A stretch of DNA of 64,000 nt. Origin: Phytoseiulus persimilis (Eukaryota; Arthropoda; Arachnida; Mesostigmata; Phytoseiidae). The stretch spans positions 28,480,723 through 28,544,722 of the forward strand of contig CM075103.1 of NCBI GenBank assembly GCA_037576195.1, read 5' to 3'. Shown here in pieces: positions 26,090 through 38,828 of this stretch. How positions within the stretch are numbered: position 1 is the first letter of the stretch; each line of letters begins with the position of its first letter. The notes below the pieces were generated by a model. The model was given only the letters and a program-made list of their open reading frames with translations. It had not been told where the DNA came from and made no database searches. The position numbers were made by a program, and so were the translations under genes.

Positions 26090-26395
26090 TGATGATCGAT
26101 ATCATGTAGCTATAATGATATCAGATATCTTATCTCAGAAAAATTATGATGATAATGTGATTGAATATCATAACAAATCATGTCTGGACAATAATGATGA
26201 TGAAAAAAACTAATATCATGTATCAATCTTAAAAATTATGATAAAGTAACCAATATCATGTAATAATGTTAAAAATGATGATGAAAATTACTGATATCAT
26301 GTATTAATTTCAAAATGATGATGAAAAAAACTAACATCATGTATTAATTTTCAAAATGAAGATGAAAACTATGAACATCATGTGATATTATGGAT
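26090..26395. repeat. AT-rich minisatellite, about seven 38-41 bp units
   Basis: The motif ATCATGT recurs at 26101, 26177, 26215, 26255, 26296, 26336 and 26377, giving steps of 38, 40, 41, 40 and 41 bp (the first interval is a double unit). Each unit has the form ATCATGTATTAAT, then TTAAAA or CAAAA, then a GATGATGAAAA run. It is far more AT-rich than the flanks and begins and ends abruptly. Confidence 0.8.
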
Positions 26396-27916
26396 TAATA
26401 ACAGGCGAAACGATTTCCTCCCCGGTCGGTAGCTTCGCTAGACAGTCACCACTATCCCTACCTCGGGGCCCATTGGGGAAATCATGCTGAGGGCTGCGCG
26501 CAAGCAGTCGGAGTAACAAGGCCAGCTGAAAGCCGCTGGAATCACTAGCTCTCCAGGCGGTCAACAGGCGAACAGACGCACTTGCACGAGATCCCGCGAA
26601 AAAACGTACTCGATCATTCTCGAGTTCGTCGTTTGGGCTCGTTGCTGTTTTCATGTTTGCAGGTAGTTTCTCTGGCCGAAACAAGTTCTTCCGTGCCGAG
26701 GAGCTCGTTGCATGGCGTGACTATGCTATCCTCTACACCTTCTCCTGTGCACGGCGGCGCGTTATCGTCTTAGGGGAAGGAGCCATGAGAGCAAAAAAGA
26801 GAACATCAGGAGGATACTTCTCCATACTACCGCCATCACCTCCACCGCTACCACCGACAAGTCCGCCTACCTATCTGAACCGCTGCCGTCGCCGCCGCTT
26901 CCTGCCCATGCCGAGCAGCTACTAAAACCGCCAGAGAGGCCGGTTAACCGACCGACCGACGGACGGACGCACGGTCCGGCCGACCCAGGCTCGGCAGTAC
27001 ATACCGAAGCTCGGGCCGTCCGAATACTCGAATGCCAATCAGCACCGAAGTTCTCCGGTAAACGACCCCATTATACCAGTCAGTTGCTGCCGGTGGTCGA
27101 TGACAACCTTGCCAAGAGTGTCTCCTTGCTCGTTCTCCCCGCAGCGATCATTAAAATGTTTCAGAAACGTACACACATTCCTCCTCCCTCGCGCTCTACG
27201 ATGTTGAGTTATGAAGCCATCAGAGAAGGCACTCGCATCCCCGCTCGGATTCAGCGCGCAGCACCTACCGCCTCAGGACCCACTGCAGTGGGAATGAAGA
27301 AGTTCCTGCAATACGGAATCGCTCTGCTCGGGCTTGGCACTCACTTCGAACACGCGTTCGAAAAGCTCATTCGAGGGAGGCTATGGTGAATGGTGGTGGG
27401 GTCGGCCAATAATACGCCGCGGGGGTTTGCATGACTGTATTGCATAGTCCAAAACCTAGGCTAGCGGTCTGAAACCTTAATTGTTCAGCGCTGCGTTCTC
27501 GTCCGAGCAGCATATTTATCTCCATCTGCATCCGTTCGTCCCCGCGTCTGTCGGAGTCGCCTGTCACCATCGGAGACGAGAATGAGGACGCAGAGGATTA
27601 CCGACCGAACTAAAGCCTGATTACGGAAATTATTGGGCCTTGATGGAGGCGAGGCCTTATCGTGGCCGTCGGAGGTCGTGAGCTCGCCGCCGCCGCCGCC
27701 AACGTTAGACGATGGGATATGATGGACTCGGAGCCAATCGATGTTTTGATGAACTCGAAGATCTATTTCTGAGACAAAGCAATACGGTTCCGTGGCGCGA
27801 GTAATCCTTCGACTTGGGGGCGCCGATCTCGAGGGCGCTGTGTCCAGCACGCCACACCGCGTCCTCATTGCGCCGCAGCCGAGCAAGTTTCTCCTCTGCT
27901 CGGTTCCGAAGGATGT

Positions 27917-28078
27917 ATCAGAATATTCTGAAGATGACGATATCGTTGATTCCGATCAATCCTCGTTGAACGATGGCTCGAACAACGGAGATGTTTGTCT
28001 GACCAAGCCCAGCTGCCATGATAATATGCAAGAGCGTCGACCCGCCGCAGAGGAGAAGAATCAGTTGAAAAATGTTGG
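27917..28078 (-). pseudogene. Ankyrin-repeat-like fragment
   Basis: One minus frame gives GGSTLLHIIMAAGLGQTN and then ISVVRAIVQRGLIGIND. This fits the ankyrin repeat pattern G-x-TPLH-x-A-x-x-x-G-x-x-x-VV-x-x-LV-x-RGA-x-x-N-D with a three- to four-residue insertion. The frame ends at a TGA at 27917, and the next repeat would need a frameshift. No flanking splice sites are convincing. It could be a decayed gene copy, part of an exon, or chance. Confidence 0.3.
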
Positions 28079-28949
28079 AATCCCTTGTTTCTCAACGTCG
28101 GCTCACGTACGAGGAACATATGTCACGTAGAAAGAGGCCAATATCCTTGTTCTCGTGATATTGACTCCAAAAGGGGCGGCCATGCCTGCTACGGTGGGGC
28201 GAGGGAAGGGCGGGGAGAGGAGGTCGGTCGGCCGACGGGTCGGCGGGCTAGGTACACAGCGAGGCTTGCGGCGCAAACTCTCCGCCGCCGCCGCGATCCC
28301 TCTAAAAAGTTTTCAACCCCACCTTTTTTGTGCTCTCAGAGGCTTCATATTTCTTCCATAAGCTCCCTGATTCTTTTTGCTTGCACCAAGCTCGGCTCTC
28401 TCGCGAGATAACGCCGCCATCCACAGGAAGAAGAAGCTCTACACACCAAAACCAGGGACGCCATCGCTTCATCCGAGGTTTCGGCGGATTCCGACCAGAC
28501 ACACGAAAGCGGTAGCGGGAAAGATCATCTGTGGTTTATCTTCGTTCCTCGTGCGCTGATGGGGGCGACGTCTGAACGTTGAATCCAAACTAATTCAGTT
28601 GGATTTCTGCGAGAATAAATGAGAACTCGTGAGATCCGGAGCAGGAACAACGTCGTGCGACTTTTGCCGCGGGCCAGAACGTCTTCCGAATGACTTCTCC
28701 CGAGCGAAGTCCTCCCTCACATCACAAACAAGGGGACGATCATCGCCAACGGATGACGTGGAGCGCTATTCCCACATAAACACAGCGTCAATTGTGACGG
28801 GTCCTGAAGTCCTGCCTCATCGTAAAGGCGAGCTTCATAAATCTAGCTGGAGAGTTAGCTCTTCAACGCGGTTTTTATGATCGCTTCCAGAGACGAACAA
28901 CGGAGAAGCGCTCTAAGAGTTTCTCGCGCTAGCTATCTCCGGGTTCCGT

Positions 28950-29240
28950 CTTCGCTCCCCTCCAAGCCTGCTCCTGTTTGGAGTTTGCGAACTCCGACAA
29001 CGACTCGGTGCTCCGCGGTACGCCATAACAATTTGAAGCTTTTTCGGTGTGGTCAATGGATGTGTCTATGTTGTACAAGCTTTTGATGTGGTTGCTGCTC
29101 CCGATGTCGTCGGTGATTCGTCTTTCGAAATTGCCCGAAACCTCATCGGAACAATAGCCCAAATCGCTCCACCCACATCGGCTGCAATACGCTGGATACC
29201 GGTTAGCCTCGGCGGAGTTTCCGAAACAGGGGCTCACTGG
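28950..29240 (-). other. Weak integrase-like scrap
   Basis: One minus frame near 29.2 kb reads TGIQRIAADVGGAIWAIVP, reminiscent of the start of the integrase core (F-x-RIA-x-DV-x-GP). A second frame of the same DNA is open for more than 80 codons without any match. The 2 kb distance from RNase H remnant E is too long for a confident link. Confidence 0.18.
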
Positions 29241-30691
29241 ACCCGGGGCTGTGTGAATGGCCGAAAGAATTTAAACCGCTCGAGAACTCGGACTCCGCGT
29301 ACTTGTCGGCACTGGCGCCTGAACTTGCTCGCTATTCAAATTCGGCCGCTTGCTCTGTGCGGGAAGATCTCCAGCTGTTCCCTTCCTGGAGAGATCGCCG
29401 GCGCCGTTCAACAGTTTCCGTCCGGTCCCCTTTCAACGCTCGACAGCAACAACGGTGACAACATCGAGAATGCCGGTGGAACTCGATTGTTGAATGAATG
29501 TGGAGATACTTCTCGATCTCGAGTCCTGATAGGCCCGTTGGCCAATCTCTTTGTGGGGAACGGCTTCTGGCTCTCGGGGCAATCAAACGAATCGCCGCGC
29601 ACAAAGGACTCGGAGGCCTTCTCCTGATGCCGAAAGCTTGTTGATAAAGATCATAAAAGCGTCAAAACTAAAGGCTCTCAGCGCGAGCTCCCGTACCGTA
29701 GCACTCGTCGATGGACGAACTTCGGTGTTTACAGCAACTCTTGGTCACGGTGAGTGCCAATCTCAGCGATCAAATAAATAGACCTTCGCTGTTGTGTTCA
29801 GCATGCGAGAACATAAACAAGTCTCACAACAAACAAGCGGCCGCAGGTGAATCGTAGAATCGCTCAAACTCGAAGCCCTCGCGCGAGTTCTTCTCGGTCA
29901 CTCAGCTGACTCACTCGAGTTGTTCGCATTCAAGAAGAACTTTCGGAGGGCCACCATCGAAATGATATTTCAAACTTGAGCGTCAACGATCGTGATCTCG
30001 TCTCATTCACTCCTTGTCCGGCAAGCAGCTGTGGAGTACCTTCAGAGTCCTCGTCCAAGTGGCAATCTCATGAATTCAACGGAGAATCCAATACACGCTC
30101 CATCGGGTATGAGATAGTGACCACCATCTCGTGCCGCGCTCACGTACCGACCCGAGTTGGGCGAATCATTCCATACTGATAATACGTACTGATCAACATA
30201 CCTCACTGCCGTTCAGGAATGTAAGCATTCAGGTTTCCCGTTCTTGGAGTGTTGATGCGATCTGATCACCTTAGCAGACTCAACCGACCTGAGGGCGCTC
30301 ATAACGGATCCGTACTCGGCTTCGCCAAATTCTCAGTTCTCGAAGTTGTATTACCGAATCATCTCTGGGAGAACCGGAAAAATGATTTGATCCTGGAACG
30401 GCGCGCATAGAGAACCCTTCGCTCAACCATCGATTGGTGTGGCAAGGAGGACAATAGCCGCGTCTCCGAAACGATAGGAACATCGTAGATACCTGGGATC
30501 GACAACCAGAGCCGCTTGATCTGGCTATGATTCGGAGATGGCGAACAAAGATTCTTGAAGGCAGGCCCATGCCCGGAAGAATCATGGAGGAGAATAGAAA
30601 CAGGTGTCCGATCGGTGCCGCACGAAATGGTGGAGTGGTTTGACCCGGTGGGAAAACAATAAGCTCACACGTTCAACTATGCACCACATCA

Positions 30692-30919
30692 GTGCATCGA
30701 ATGGGCTTCATAAGTGGGCGGAGTGTGTTGGACGATATCCAAGGCCCTGAACAAGAGAGCATACGACGAGAAATATTGTGGAAGAAGTCTGATATCGGAT
30801 TCGTGTGGATGAGTTCGCCAAACTCTTGTGTGGATTCGCTCGTTTCTGACTCCAATAGCTCTACCCATCCTCCCCTCTCTTGCAGGCAGTCGCCTTTTCC
30901 TCTCCAGCTCAACCGTTGA
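30692..30919 (+). pseudogene. LINE reverse transcriptase fragment, plus strand
   Basis: MGFISGRSVLDDI, then EQESIRREILWKKSDIGFVW, closely follows the non-LTR RT motif QxGF-x-x-GRS-x-LD-x-I-x-x-x-EQ-x-IR-x-A-x-x-x-KK-x-x-x-x-VFLD. The catalytic FLDLSKAFD box is degraded. Flanking plus-strand frames do not show the preceding RPISL motif or the later YADD box, so it is a short scrap. Confidence 0.45.
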
Positions 30920-31056
30920 CTTCATGTAGCCATTCTAGGTGGGGAAGGAAACAGCCGTTCTTGCAATGATTGATTCTCAATCATCATAGCGACTCGAAGT
31001 TACGTATGAGTATCGTTTTAGGTCAGATTTTGTGTCAGTGTTTTTCACGTTTGACG

Positions 31057-31497
31057 TCAAAGACGTACCTCCAACAGGGACGTCGTAAAACATTGCACAC
31101 CATTGGAAGCGAATCTCCGATAACAAGAAGCAACCATTTGACTTTTCACTCCAGCCTCTACCTTGAGCGCTTCGTGCTCATGCTCGACCAGCTCGTATTC
31201 TCTTTCCGCCGCTGCTCGCGACCGAGGAATCGAACTTTCTGCTCCACGGAGCATGTGTTTCGTCAACATGCGCCAACGCAAAGAGACTCAAAACGAGAAC
31301 TATTCCCTCCCTTCAATGAAATTCCCGTAGAGTTCCACGTCCCAGTGTTTCTTTCTCGTTCGGTGCTTCTGCATTTTCGCGGAGGTTGCGATTCCGAAAC
31401 GGAGGGTATAACATGCTTCTGCAGAAAACCTCCGCTCGGTATGACGACCTTTCATAACTTCGGAACAGTTTTGCCAGGCTCTGCGAGAGCCCGGCAC
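31057..31497 (-). pseudogene. Ty3/gypsy RNase H remnant E
   Basis: The minus frame 31281-31057 has SRAAAEREYELVEHEHEALK, matching the RNase H run SR-x-L-x-x-AEREYS-x-VE-x-E-x-LAV. It is followed by YRRFASNGVQCFTTSL, where F-x-x-x-L-x-G-x-x-F-x-x-x-TDH is expected. The adjoining ORF (31497-31300) would hold the start of the domain (TDAS region) but only vague similarity remains. No RT was recognised above it. Confidence 0.48.
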
Positions 31498-33104
31498 ACG
31501 ACTTTCTGATTCAGATCATTCGGAAAAATCAGCTACTCACCTAAAAACCTGCTGCCGGAACTTGTTTGACGTCGTTGAGACGGTCGCTGGTGGGAAATCG
31601 CTTTCGGAGCGGCTCAGACACTGAGTCGGACCCCCAATGACTCACAATTCATCGAGGTTTCCTTCAATTTTAGGCGTATCATGGTCGTTCGGTTTCCTCC
31701 CCGGAACCGAGAACGAAAGCCCACGGAAGTTTTCACCCGAGAGCTCAGTGCGAGAACTGCGACCACCTGCCTCCGGCTTCCTCGAGCGAGAGTCGAGCCA
31801 CGGCTGCGATACATTAGGGTTTATTGCGCATTCTCGAGAGTTTCCCGGCGACGCTTACCGCCGCTCCACAAAGACCCACAATACGACGAATATCAGTATC
31901 AGACGAAAGGACTCAATCTGTGGTGAACGCGCGCTTCGGAGAAGCCGTCGACAAACGAACCCGATTAGATCGCCGTCCCTCCTCACGTTGATGGCGGCTC
32001 TTGTCGCATTGAAGCGTGTGATGCTCTGTCCTGAAACACTGCGACCATGACATCCGACACGTGTCACTTTGTGACAGATGAAACCTTCGTATTTCCCTCT
32101 CTCTGCCCTGCTCTCTCATTATTTCATTCCTGGAAGGACTCCGCGATGATTCCGTAGCTCCTCGTCCCATGAACAAATCGGGGAATCGGATGAAAGGTTC
32201 CGGGACGCTATTCGATTTTTTAATCGGGATTTCGACGACTCCATCAGGTTTTAGACCTCTGTGGCAGCCGCCGCTGAGAGCGCGGTGAGTCCACGAGAGG
32301 GACATCATTTTTCCGACCGAGAAGTTCCTGTGGGGGTGTTTCAGCTGGGGTCCGGACATCTAGTCGTCGGATAGCCTACTTTTTCCCGATAGTTCTGCGT
32401 AGAGAATCGTGGTCGGTGAGGAACTGGTTGAAGCTGGATCGGACAGGAATCGAGGCCGACAAGCGCCGGCTAGACGATAGAACGAGTACGACCGGAAGGG
32501 ACGCGCGCCCGGGAGAACGGAAAAGATCGCGTCGGTGACGATGTTGCAAGCTTCAGGAAACCGTCGAACCATCACGGCAAAAGATCTATTGGAGATCGAG
32601 GGAGATATGTAAAGGATCCACGAGTCAAAAAAGCTTGATTCGCACCAGGGAAAGTGAGGTCTCCGCTGAAAAAATGCGCATCACACTCAATGGCGTACTT
32701 CGGGAATGACTACTTGAAGAATGTTCCGTGGAACAATGGCGCGGAAATTCGAATTCACCCGCCGCCTTCGAGAGACTCCGCCGCCCCCCGTCGGGCGTTC
32801 CTTGGCAGCTCCTCCGCTGCAGTCGGGCGGTGAGCAACGATAAATTGCGGCGTCATCCCTTGTGGATGGGAGCGTCTCGATGTTCAGAGAGATCACGCCT
32901 CCGAATCAACCACAGCGACCATCTCCTCTGTCGGGACCGGGTAGAGGGGGAGAGTACTCAGGGGCTGCACGTCGGTCCAACAGTTGGTCTTCCGCTCACT
33001 GCTTAGCCCTCCCGCATGGGGCGACTATGCGGGCAACCACTGACCGAGCGGGATGTGTACTCTTCAGATTTGTAGGGATTAGGTTGTTCCCCTTCTCGAA
33101 AACG

Positions 33105-33119
33105 AGCGCGCGCGCGCAC
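33105..33119. repeat. (GC)n microsatellite
   Basis: GAGCGCGCGCGCGCAC in an otherwise unassigned stretch; a potential Z-DNA-forming tract. Confidence 0.7.
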
Positions 33120-34183
33120 TTCCTCACTGGCGGAGCAGGTGGAGGCGAGCTAGCTGACACAGCCACCTACACATCCACTGTAGGAGCTGTTCCTAGTGAG
33201 GACTAGATAACCACTCACACTCCAAGCCGCAGTTCATGGACACTTCACTCGAGTACATGTTTTCCGACGCGTGCGCGAACGCCGCCTCCAAACTCTCCAG
33301 GATCCCCTATAGCTCAAATCCAGGATTTCGTCCACTCTGTTGTCGTGACGCGGCCACCACCATCTGTCCTGGGGCCGGGTCCTACGCAAGATCGAATCTA
33401 TGCTCAAGACCGGTTCGCCCGATCATGTGCGCATGCAGTCTTTCCAGGCATTCGGTGTTCACCGTGTAGTTCTCGCACTTCCATTCCTCCTCCGTGTTCG
33501 TCCTCGGAGTTCCTCTTCTGCACGGCTCCCACGATGATGCTCATGTATGACTGAGCAGACCTCGAGCTGGTTCGTCCACGCTCAACTCGCGAACATTCCT
33601 TCGCACGAAATTCCATTGTTGGGAGTTTTCCGGGCTGGACGAGCGAACGAACATAAATTGTTTAGTCCCATAAGCGGTCTAATACAGCTCCAGGGCCGTC
33701 TTTGTTCACGAGCGAGGAATAATTCTTCCCCCGGCTCCTTTGTCTCGTTTTCGGTCTCAGGAACTCGGGAGTCGATTCTCACCGGAACCGCAAAACCTCC
33801 ATAAACCTCGCTCCGGGGCTGATAAACGACTCAGTGTCAACGAGGCGAGGGCGGCTGATCAGCAAAGTGTCGGCAAAACGTGAGAGCGTGCCCGACTCAC
33901 TGCGCGTGCAGCTGAGTGAGTGACTGTTGTGTTGCCGGTCGGTCGGGTCAACTTCTCGCAACGGTTTACGACGGACTGCACACGCACCGAATGCACCACG
34001 GCCGCGCTCCTAATGAGGAATAATTACTGTCAGAAACCGAGGGACGAATTGATGCTCAACCGTCATGATAACGTCCGGGTCGCGTGTTGCGACAGCGAAG
34101 GTCGAGATCACCGTCGCAGCTCTCCCTCATACAAAGCACATATCATCGAACGCCTACCGGGAGGTGGACGGAGACCCTTGACT

Positions 34184-34420
34184 CAGGGGCGTACCCAGTT
34201 TTTTGGGGGGGGGGGGGGGGGGCAAGGATGTGATGATGATGCCGATGATGATGATGATCATCGTCTCGAGATTTTCATCACGCAATCAACATGGTTTTCA
34301 AACCTGTGAGAATTTTCCTGATAAGACTGAATCTTTGTGGAACTTTTTCGTCCATTAAAGTAGAATATAATCCACCCTTCTCAATATTATCGAACAGTTT
34401 TTTTCTCTCCTCATTTTGAG
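34184..34420 (+). mobile_element. End of a non-autonomous element with CAGGGGCGTACCCAG and poly-G
   Basis: CAGGGGCGTACCCAG at 34184-34198 is followed by TTTTTT, a run of about 18 G, GCAAGGATG and a GAT-rich stretch. The sequence is then AT-rich to about 34420. Starts of the form CAGGGGCGTA(G/C)CCAG plus poly-G are a common terminus of short invertebrate repeats. No inverted copy of the terminus was seen downstream, so either the element is truncated or its other end has diverged. Confidence 0.5.
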
Positions 34421-36479
34421 TTACTCGTTTCCGCGACCTATTCTACTTCGTTGGAAGGAATTGAGATGGGCTGCGGTGATGGAAATCGAACCGGAGCAAA
34501 AACCAATCACAGCTCCAACTGACTCCGGCCAGGTTCGCTCCTCGTCTTAGGAATACCCCGCCTTCCCTTCGGGGCCTCTCGAAGTTAAAGGAATCCGAAC
34601 TCCGGAGGTTCCCCGCACATGGAGTTGGAACGCAATCGGGCCCTTCTGGAAAGTCGCATCCTCATGCGCCTTCCCCCTCCCCCTGGCGCTACGGACTTCA
34701 TCGTCGAAGCTATTTGCTTTCCTGTTCGAACTGTCTCAGCCTGTTGACTGATCCAGCTCGTTTCCTTCCTCCGGCTTCGTTCCCGGTCGGCCTTCACTCG
34801 CACGGCTCGTCAAGCTGGAAGCGGGGATGCACGCACGGTTTCGAGTCGCCCAAAGAGCGACAGGTCTCATGTCTTCTGGCCTCGGTCGACACGAGAAACA
34901 CGGCCGGGATTTTTAACCGCTGTTCTCCCGGCTTGTCTTTGCACAACAGAGCGGAGTGTCTTTTTTTGTTTCCGTTCCCAAACGAACCACGCGCCGTTCC
35001 TCTGCTCGAAGTGAGCGTTTGCCTCCACCGGCAAGGATCGACTCGGAGAGAATCGCTTCCGAAAAACCGTTCGGCCAAACAGCGTCTCACAGCAGGTCGG
35101 TTGCTTAGTCTCGCGGTTATTCTGCTGAGGACACCGACAGAGTATTCAGTTCTTGGCCTCATTTGTTTTCAGAGTTTTGCTGAATATTCATCATCCAATA
35201 ATAGGAATAAATACTCGATTGCGAAATCACCCTTCGTTCCAGTCCATACGATGAGCGGAACTTCAAATTTCCAAGGAATGACTCCTAAGATCATGCCGTC
35301 TGTGAATCTGGGAGGAGCGATGTGGTATGGCGAGCTCCCGGTCGGAATGGCGCAAACTCGACTGGGATGGTGCAGATTGGTGACAGGCGAAGCGGGTCAA
35401 TCGTTCAGCGGAATGTAACTTTGCGAGTGGGCCTATGAATAAATTCGAAGGAGATTGCTGCAGTTTGGGGGGTTCCGTTGAGACTTTACCTGCAGCCTCG
35501 GGAATCTTGAGACCCGATTTCTACCAAAGCTCCCCGCTGGGATGGATCTCCTTCAAGTGAATAGGAGCGTGAAGATCTGTCTCGCTGTCAGGGTCGGAGC
35601 AGCGTGGAACGCCGCGCCTGCGTGCTGTGTGGACCAACAACAGCAACAGAGAAAAACAACAGCGTCGCAGGTATGTTCGAGTTTTACTTTTCGGAACGGG
35701 GAATTCAGGAAAAACTCTTGCGCGTCGCGTTGCCTTGTTCGTTTCTTGGTGCTTCCCTCTTTTCCTTTCCGGGCTTGCCTCGGAACGGAAGACGGAGGCT
35801 CCGCGCTTTTTGCGCTAGTTTTGACAGTGGATTCTCTGCGATCCCCTCTCTCATCCATGCTCCCACCCTCCACAGTAAGGAGCAACCATTAGTTTAGGAG
35901 CTCATCGGAGCGGAGCCGAGAAACCTGACGCGCCAGATAGAACCCCGGAGAACTATCCGAACGCTCGATGAGATGTGCCTTCCGAGCCTTTCCAATCCAC
36001 TCTCCCACGTCGTGTTCTCTTTCCTCCTGAAAACTTGTTCGGAAAGTTTCACCCGCATGGGTAAAGCAGCACTTCCAATGATCGTTTGCCTGCGCCTGCA
36101 GAGGCGGCCGACGTGTATGATGTCCTGTTACGGCCCGAAAGTACTTCGTAGGTCCTCCCGGTTCAACTCCAGATAATTGGAAAGGCAACAGCTCACTGGA
36201 CCACGGGTCCGAACGAAGAGGGTGAGGACAATTCAACATCACACACTTCCGGCGTCCGCGGGCGGGAAACACTTCACGCGCGAACGAGTCTCTCCTTGAA
36301 TTCTGTCTCTAGGATCGAATCCCGCTGAGTAGATGCATGTTTTTGTAATGTATTATCATGAATCAGGGATCTACCATGACCACGTTCAAGAGTCCCTGAT
36401 TCAACGTCCAGCTCCGTCCGGGCTGGCTCGCTTCTGCTACAATCTGATTTTTGTGCTCCCGTTGGAATATCTCACGGGC

Positions 36480-37550
36480 CGTCGAGTCGGGTCATTGTCC
36501 CTCCGCAGATTGATTCCCCTAGCCGGCTGCGGTCGGCCGCGCTGCACGCGGGAAAATGAAGTAGACCGTGTCTCTCTGATTGGAGTTGAAAACAATCGTT
36601 TCAGCGGGAAACGGTCTGAATGGGTGTAGATGAACGTGCGGAAACACCGGTGATGGTTTCCAGGATCGGGGCTCTCGTCGAGTGGCTCGCGCTCACTGCA
36701 TATGAACGACAAACTCACTCTGCCGGGTCATTTCGGGCGGGACCGTACATAGGGGTGCGCGGGCGGCCGAATACGCCGAAACAAAAGCGAATCCTCTCTA
36801 TTGCTCAACGTTTCAGCTAATTGTTCCCAACCAAGCTCTCTTCTCCCCCTGCAACGGCATCAGCGGTGACAGAGAGCTCGGATCCACCGGGAGGGCCTAC
36901 TTTTGTTCGACCCGGCAGAGGTATTCGAGAGGAGAACGGTGACCCTTGACAACACAGAGCGGATCCGGAGACCCTAAGAGCAAAGCACGATTTGCGGCGT
37001 GATGGAGTCGAAGACGGAACCAAACGCTCAGACAGTGATTTTCGTGTCATAGAAGGTAGGAAAGGATGCGGGGAAACGCGGGAGAGGGAAAAGGTTTCCG
37101 AGGACCAAGGCCCCACGGGCTGGGGGGACCGACGGAGAGAAGAAGAAATATTATGTTTTCATCTACTGTGCCGTTGTCTGAGCACTTTCTAACAAAGCGC
37201 AGACCAGACGCCAACTCGGCTGATGCCATCTGTCCTGGAGCGGAAGCAGCTCTCTGATTTTTATGGCTGTCGACGCAAGAAATGTCTACTATGCGTTTTA
37301 TGTCCGTTGTAAGCGTATGATACAATGATGGCCTCATGGTGCGTGTACCGCAGTAACAGCTGGGAATCGGGCGTTGAAATTCCTCCACCATTAAGCGGTC
37401 ACTTCCGTAGAATTCGGCACACAAAATTGTGTGACGATGCGCCGAAAGTCTAACATACTTATCTAGAGAATCTCTCACCATAGCTTCACAGTTGAGGTCG
37501 GGATGGAAAACTCCGGCCGGGCGTTCAAGCCTTGGGCTATGGCATGACAC
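36480..37550 (-). pseudogene. Integrase remnant with zinc-binding domain, element B
   Basis: The ORF at 37550-37047 contains SLYHTLTTDIKRIV, then CVDSHKNQRAASAPGQM. This is a close match to the integrase HHCC domain (WP-x-M-x-x-DI-x-x-x-V-x-x-C-x-x-CQ-x-x-K), with the second Cys changed to Ser. At 36610-36480 the segment STPIRETRSTSFSRVQRGRP matches YNST-x-H-x-x-T-x-x-x-PF-x-LV-x-GR-x-P. The core between them is too decayed to read. Function would be cDNA insertion; this copy is dead. Confidence 0.6.
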
Positions 37551-38828
37551 GACTCAGTGATTCTGAGCAAACATTGTCGACGTCGTGTGATTTACGGCGG
37601 AAACTTGACGTTCGGCGTAGATTCAGCTGTATCTTGCTCATCTCCACAACATATTTCGCCTATAATATCCAGGATTTTTCCGACGCCACGTTGAGCTTGC
37701 AACTCGAGGGAAGTCACTTCACGATACCTCGGTGTCCGATGGGCAGAACCGATCGGGCATGCGAAACGAAGCGTTTCGGGAACTATCGAGTGAACGGCTA
37801 ACATTGCTGTCGAGGAATTAGTGGAACTATTATCCGAAGTTGGCGGTTGCGGTCGGTTGATCAGTCCCGAAGCATCCCAACACCGGTTCGATGCCGCCAC
37901 GCCGCTCTCGTGGATTTCTAGCGCCGCTCGGCTCGAGACGAGCGCCATTACCACCACCACCAAGATCATTGTGATTTCAGTCGTCGCGGCGCCCCCATGG
38001 ATCATATCACTGTCATCGGAAGCTACAAAGGGGGCGCAAGGAGCGGAGCCGAACCTCGAGCACGCTCACCGGAAACGTATCAGGAGACCCTGCCAAAAGA
38101 AGCGGACGGTGGGCCGGCGGAGCTTTCATTGTGCTCGCGGGAGATAAAACGTTCAGTGCTGACCAATAGAAGCAACCTCTGTTAAGTACAATACAGCTGG
38201 ACTGCGTACCCTCCCGCCCGTCCGTCTCCCTGGGTGCCGCTGCCGCCCCAGATTATGCGGCATCTGTCGGCACCAGGCCCTGCAGCTGGAGCGGAGGGCA
38301 AAGACAACACGCCGTTGCTTCGTCTCTCTCCGACAGTCACCGAGTCGATTCGTTTTTTTTTTCTCGCCTCCTCGTCTCCCGCGGGATGACCCAAGAGGTC
38401 CAATGTATATTTTGGTCTTCGAGTGTGTGGCGAGCAGGGAGGCGAAGAACAGAGTTCGTGTGGCCGCGGGGGGTCGGAGCAGGAGTTCGAGCACCAGTAG
38501 CAACACCCGTGACCGTTATGAACTTTGATGTTGACATTGTTCGGCTCGCCTCCTCCCTGTCGTTGTTGGTGCTGATGTTGTCGCCGGTTCTGCTACGACG
38601 GTTGACGTCTCTCCGTGAGAATGGCAGCTTCACAAGCTTCCCTTTGTCTTCTCTCCGGAGCCGTGTTGATTCTATCGACCGATGTATCTTGGGGCCTCGG
38701 ATCAGAAACCACTCTCTGCAATCGACGTTCCTTCAGAAACTCGCTCAGACCTCTCGAGGGCTGAATCGGTTCCGTAGCCTTCAGAATCTCCACCCGTGCA
38801 AGCTCTCTCGATTTCCAAACCATTAGCC

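Larger units (their letters stand above)
32000..36450. other. No gene recognised
   Basis: Holds the poly-G element end at 34.2 kb and a (GC)n tract. The 234-codon plus ORF at 34714-35418 is partly Arg/Ser-rich without domains. A minus frame near 33.5 kb (SIIVGAVQKRNSEDE) faintly resembles the start of an RNase H, too weak to call. Confidence 0.4.

Noticed and set aside
33404..33616. Minus frame faintly like the start of an RNase H
   Set aside because: Only about six residues match and there is no neighbouring RT or integrase on the strand.
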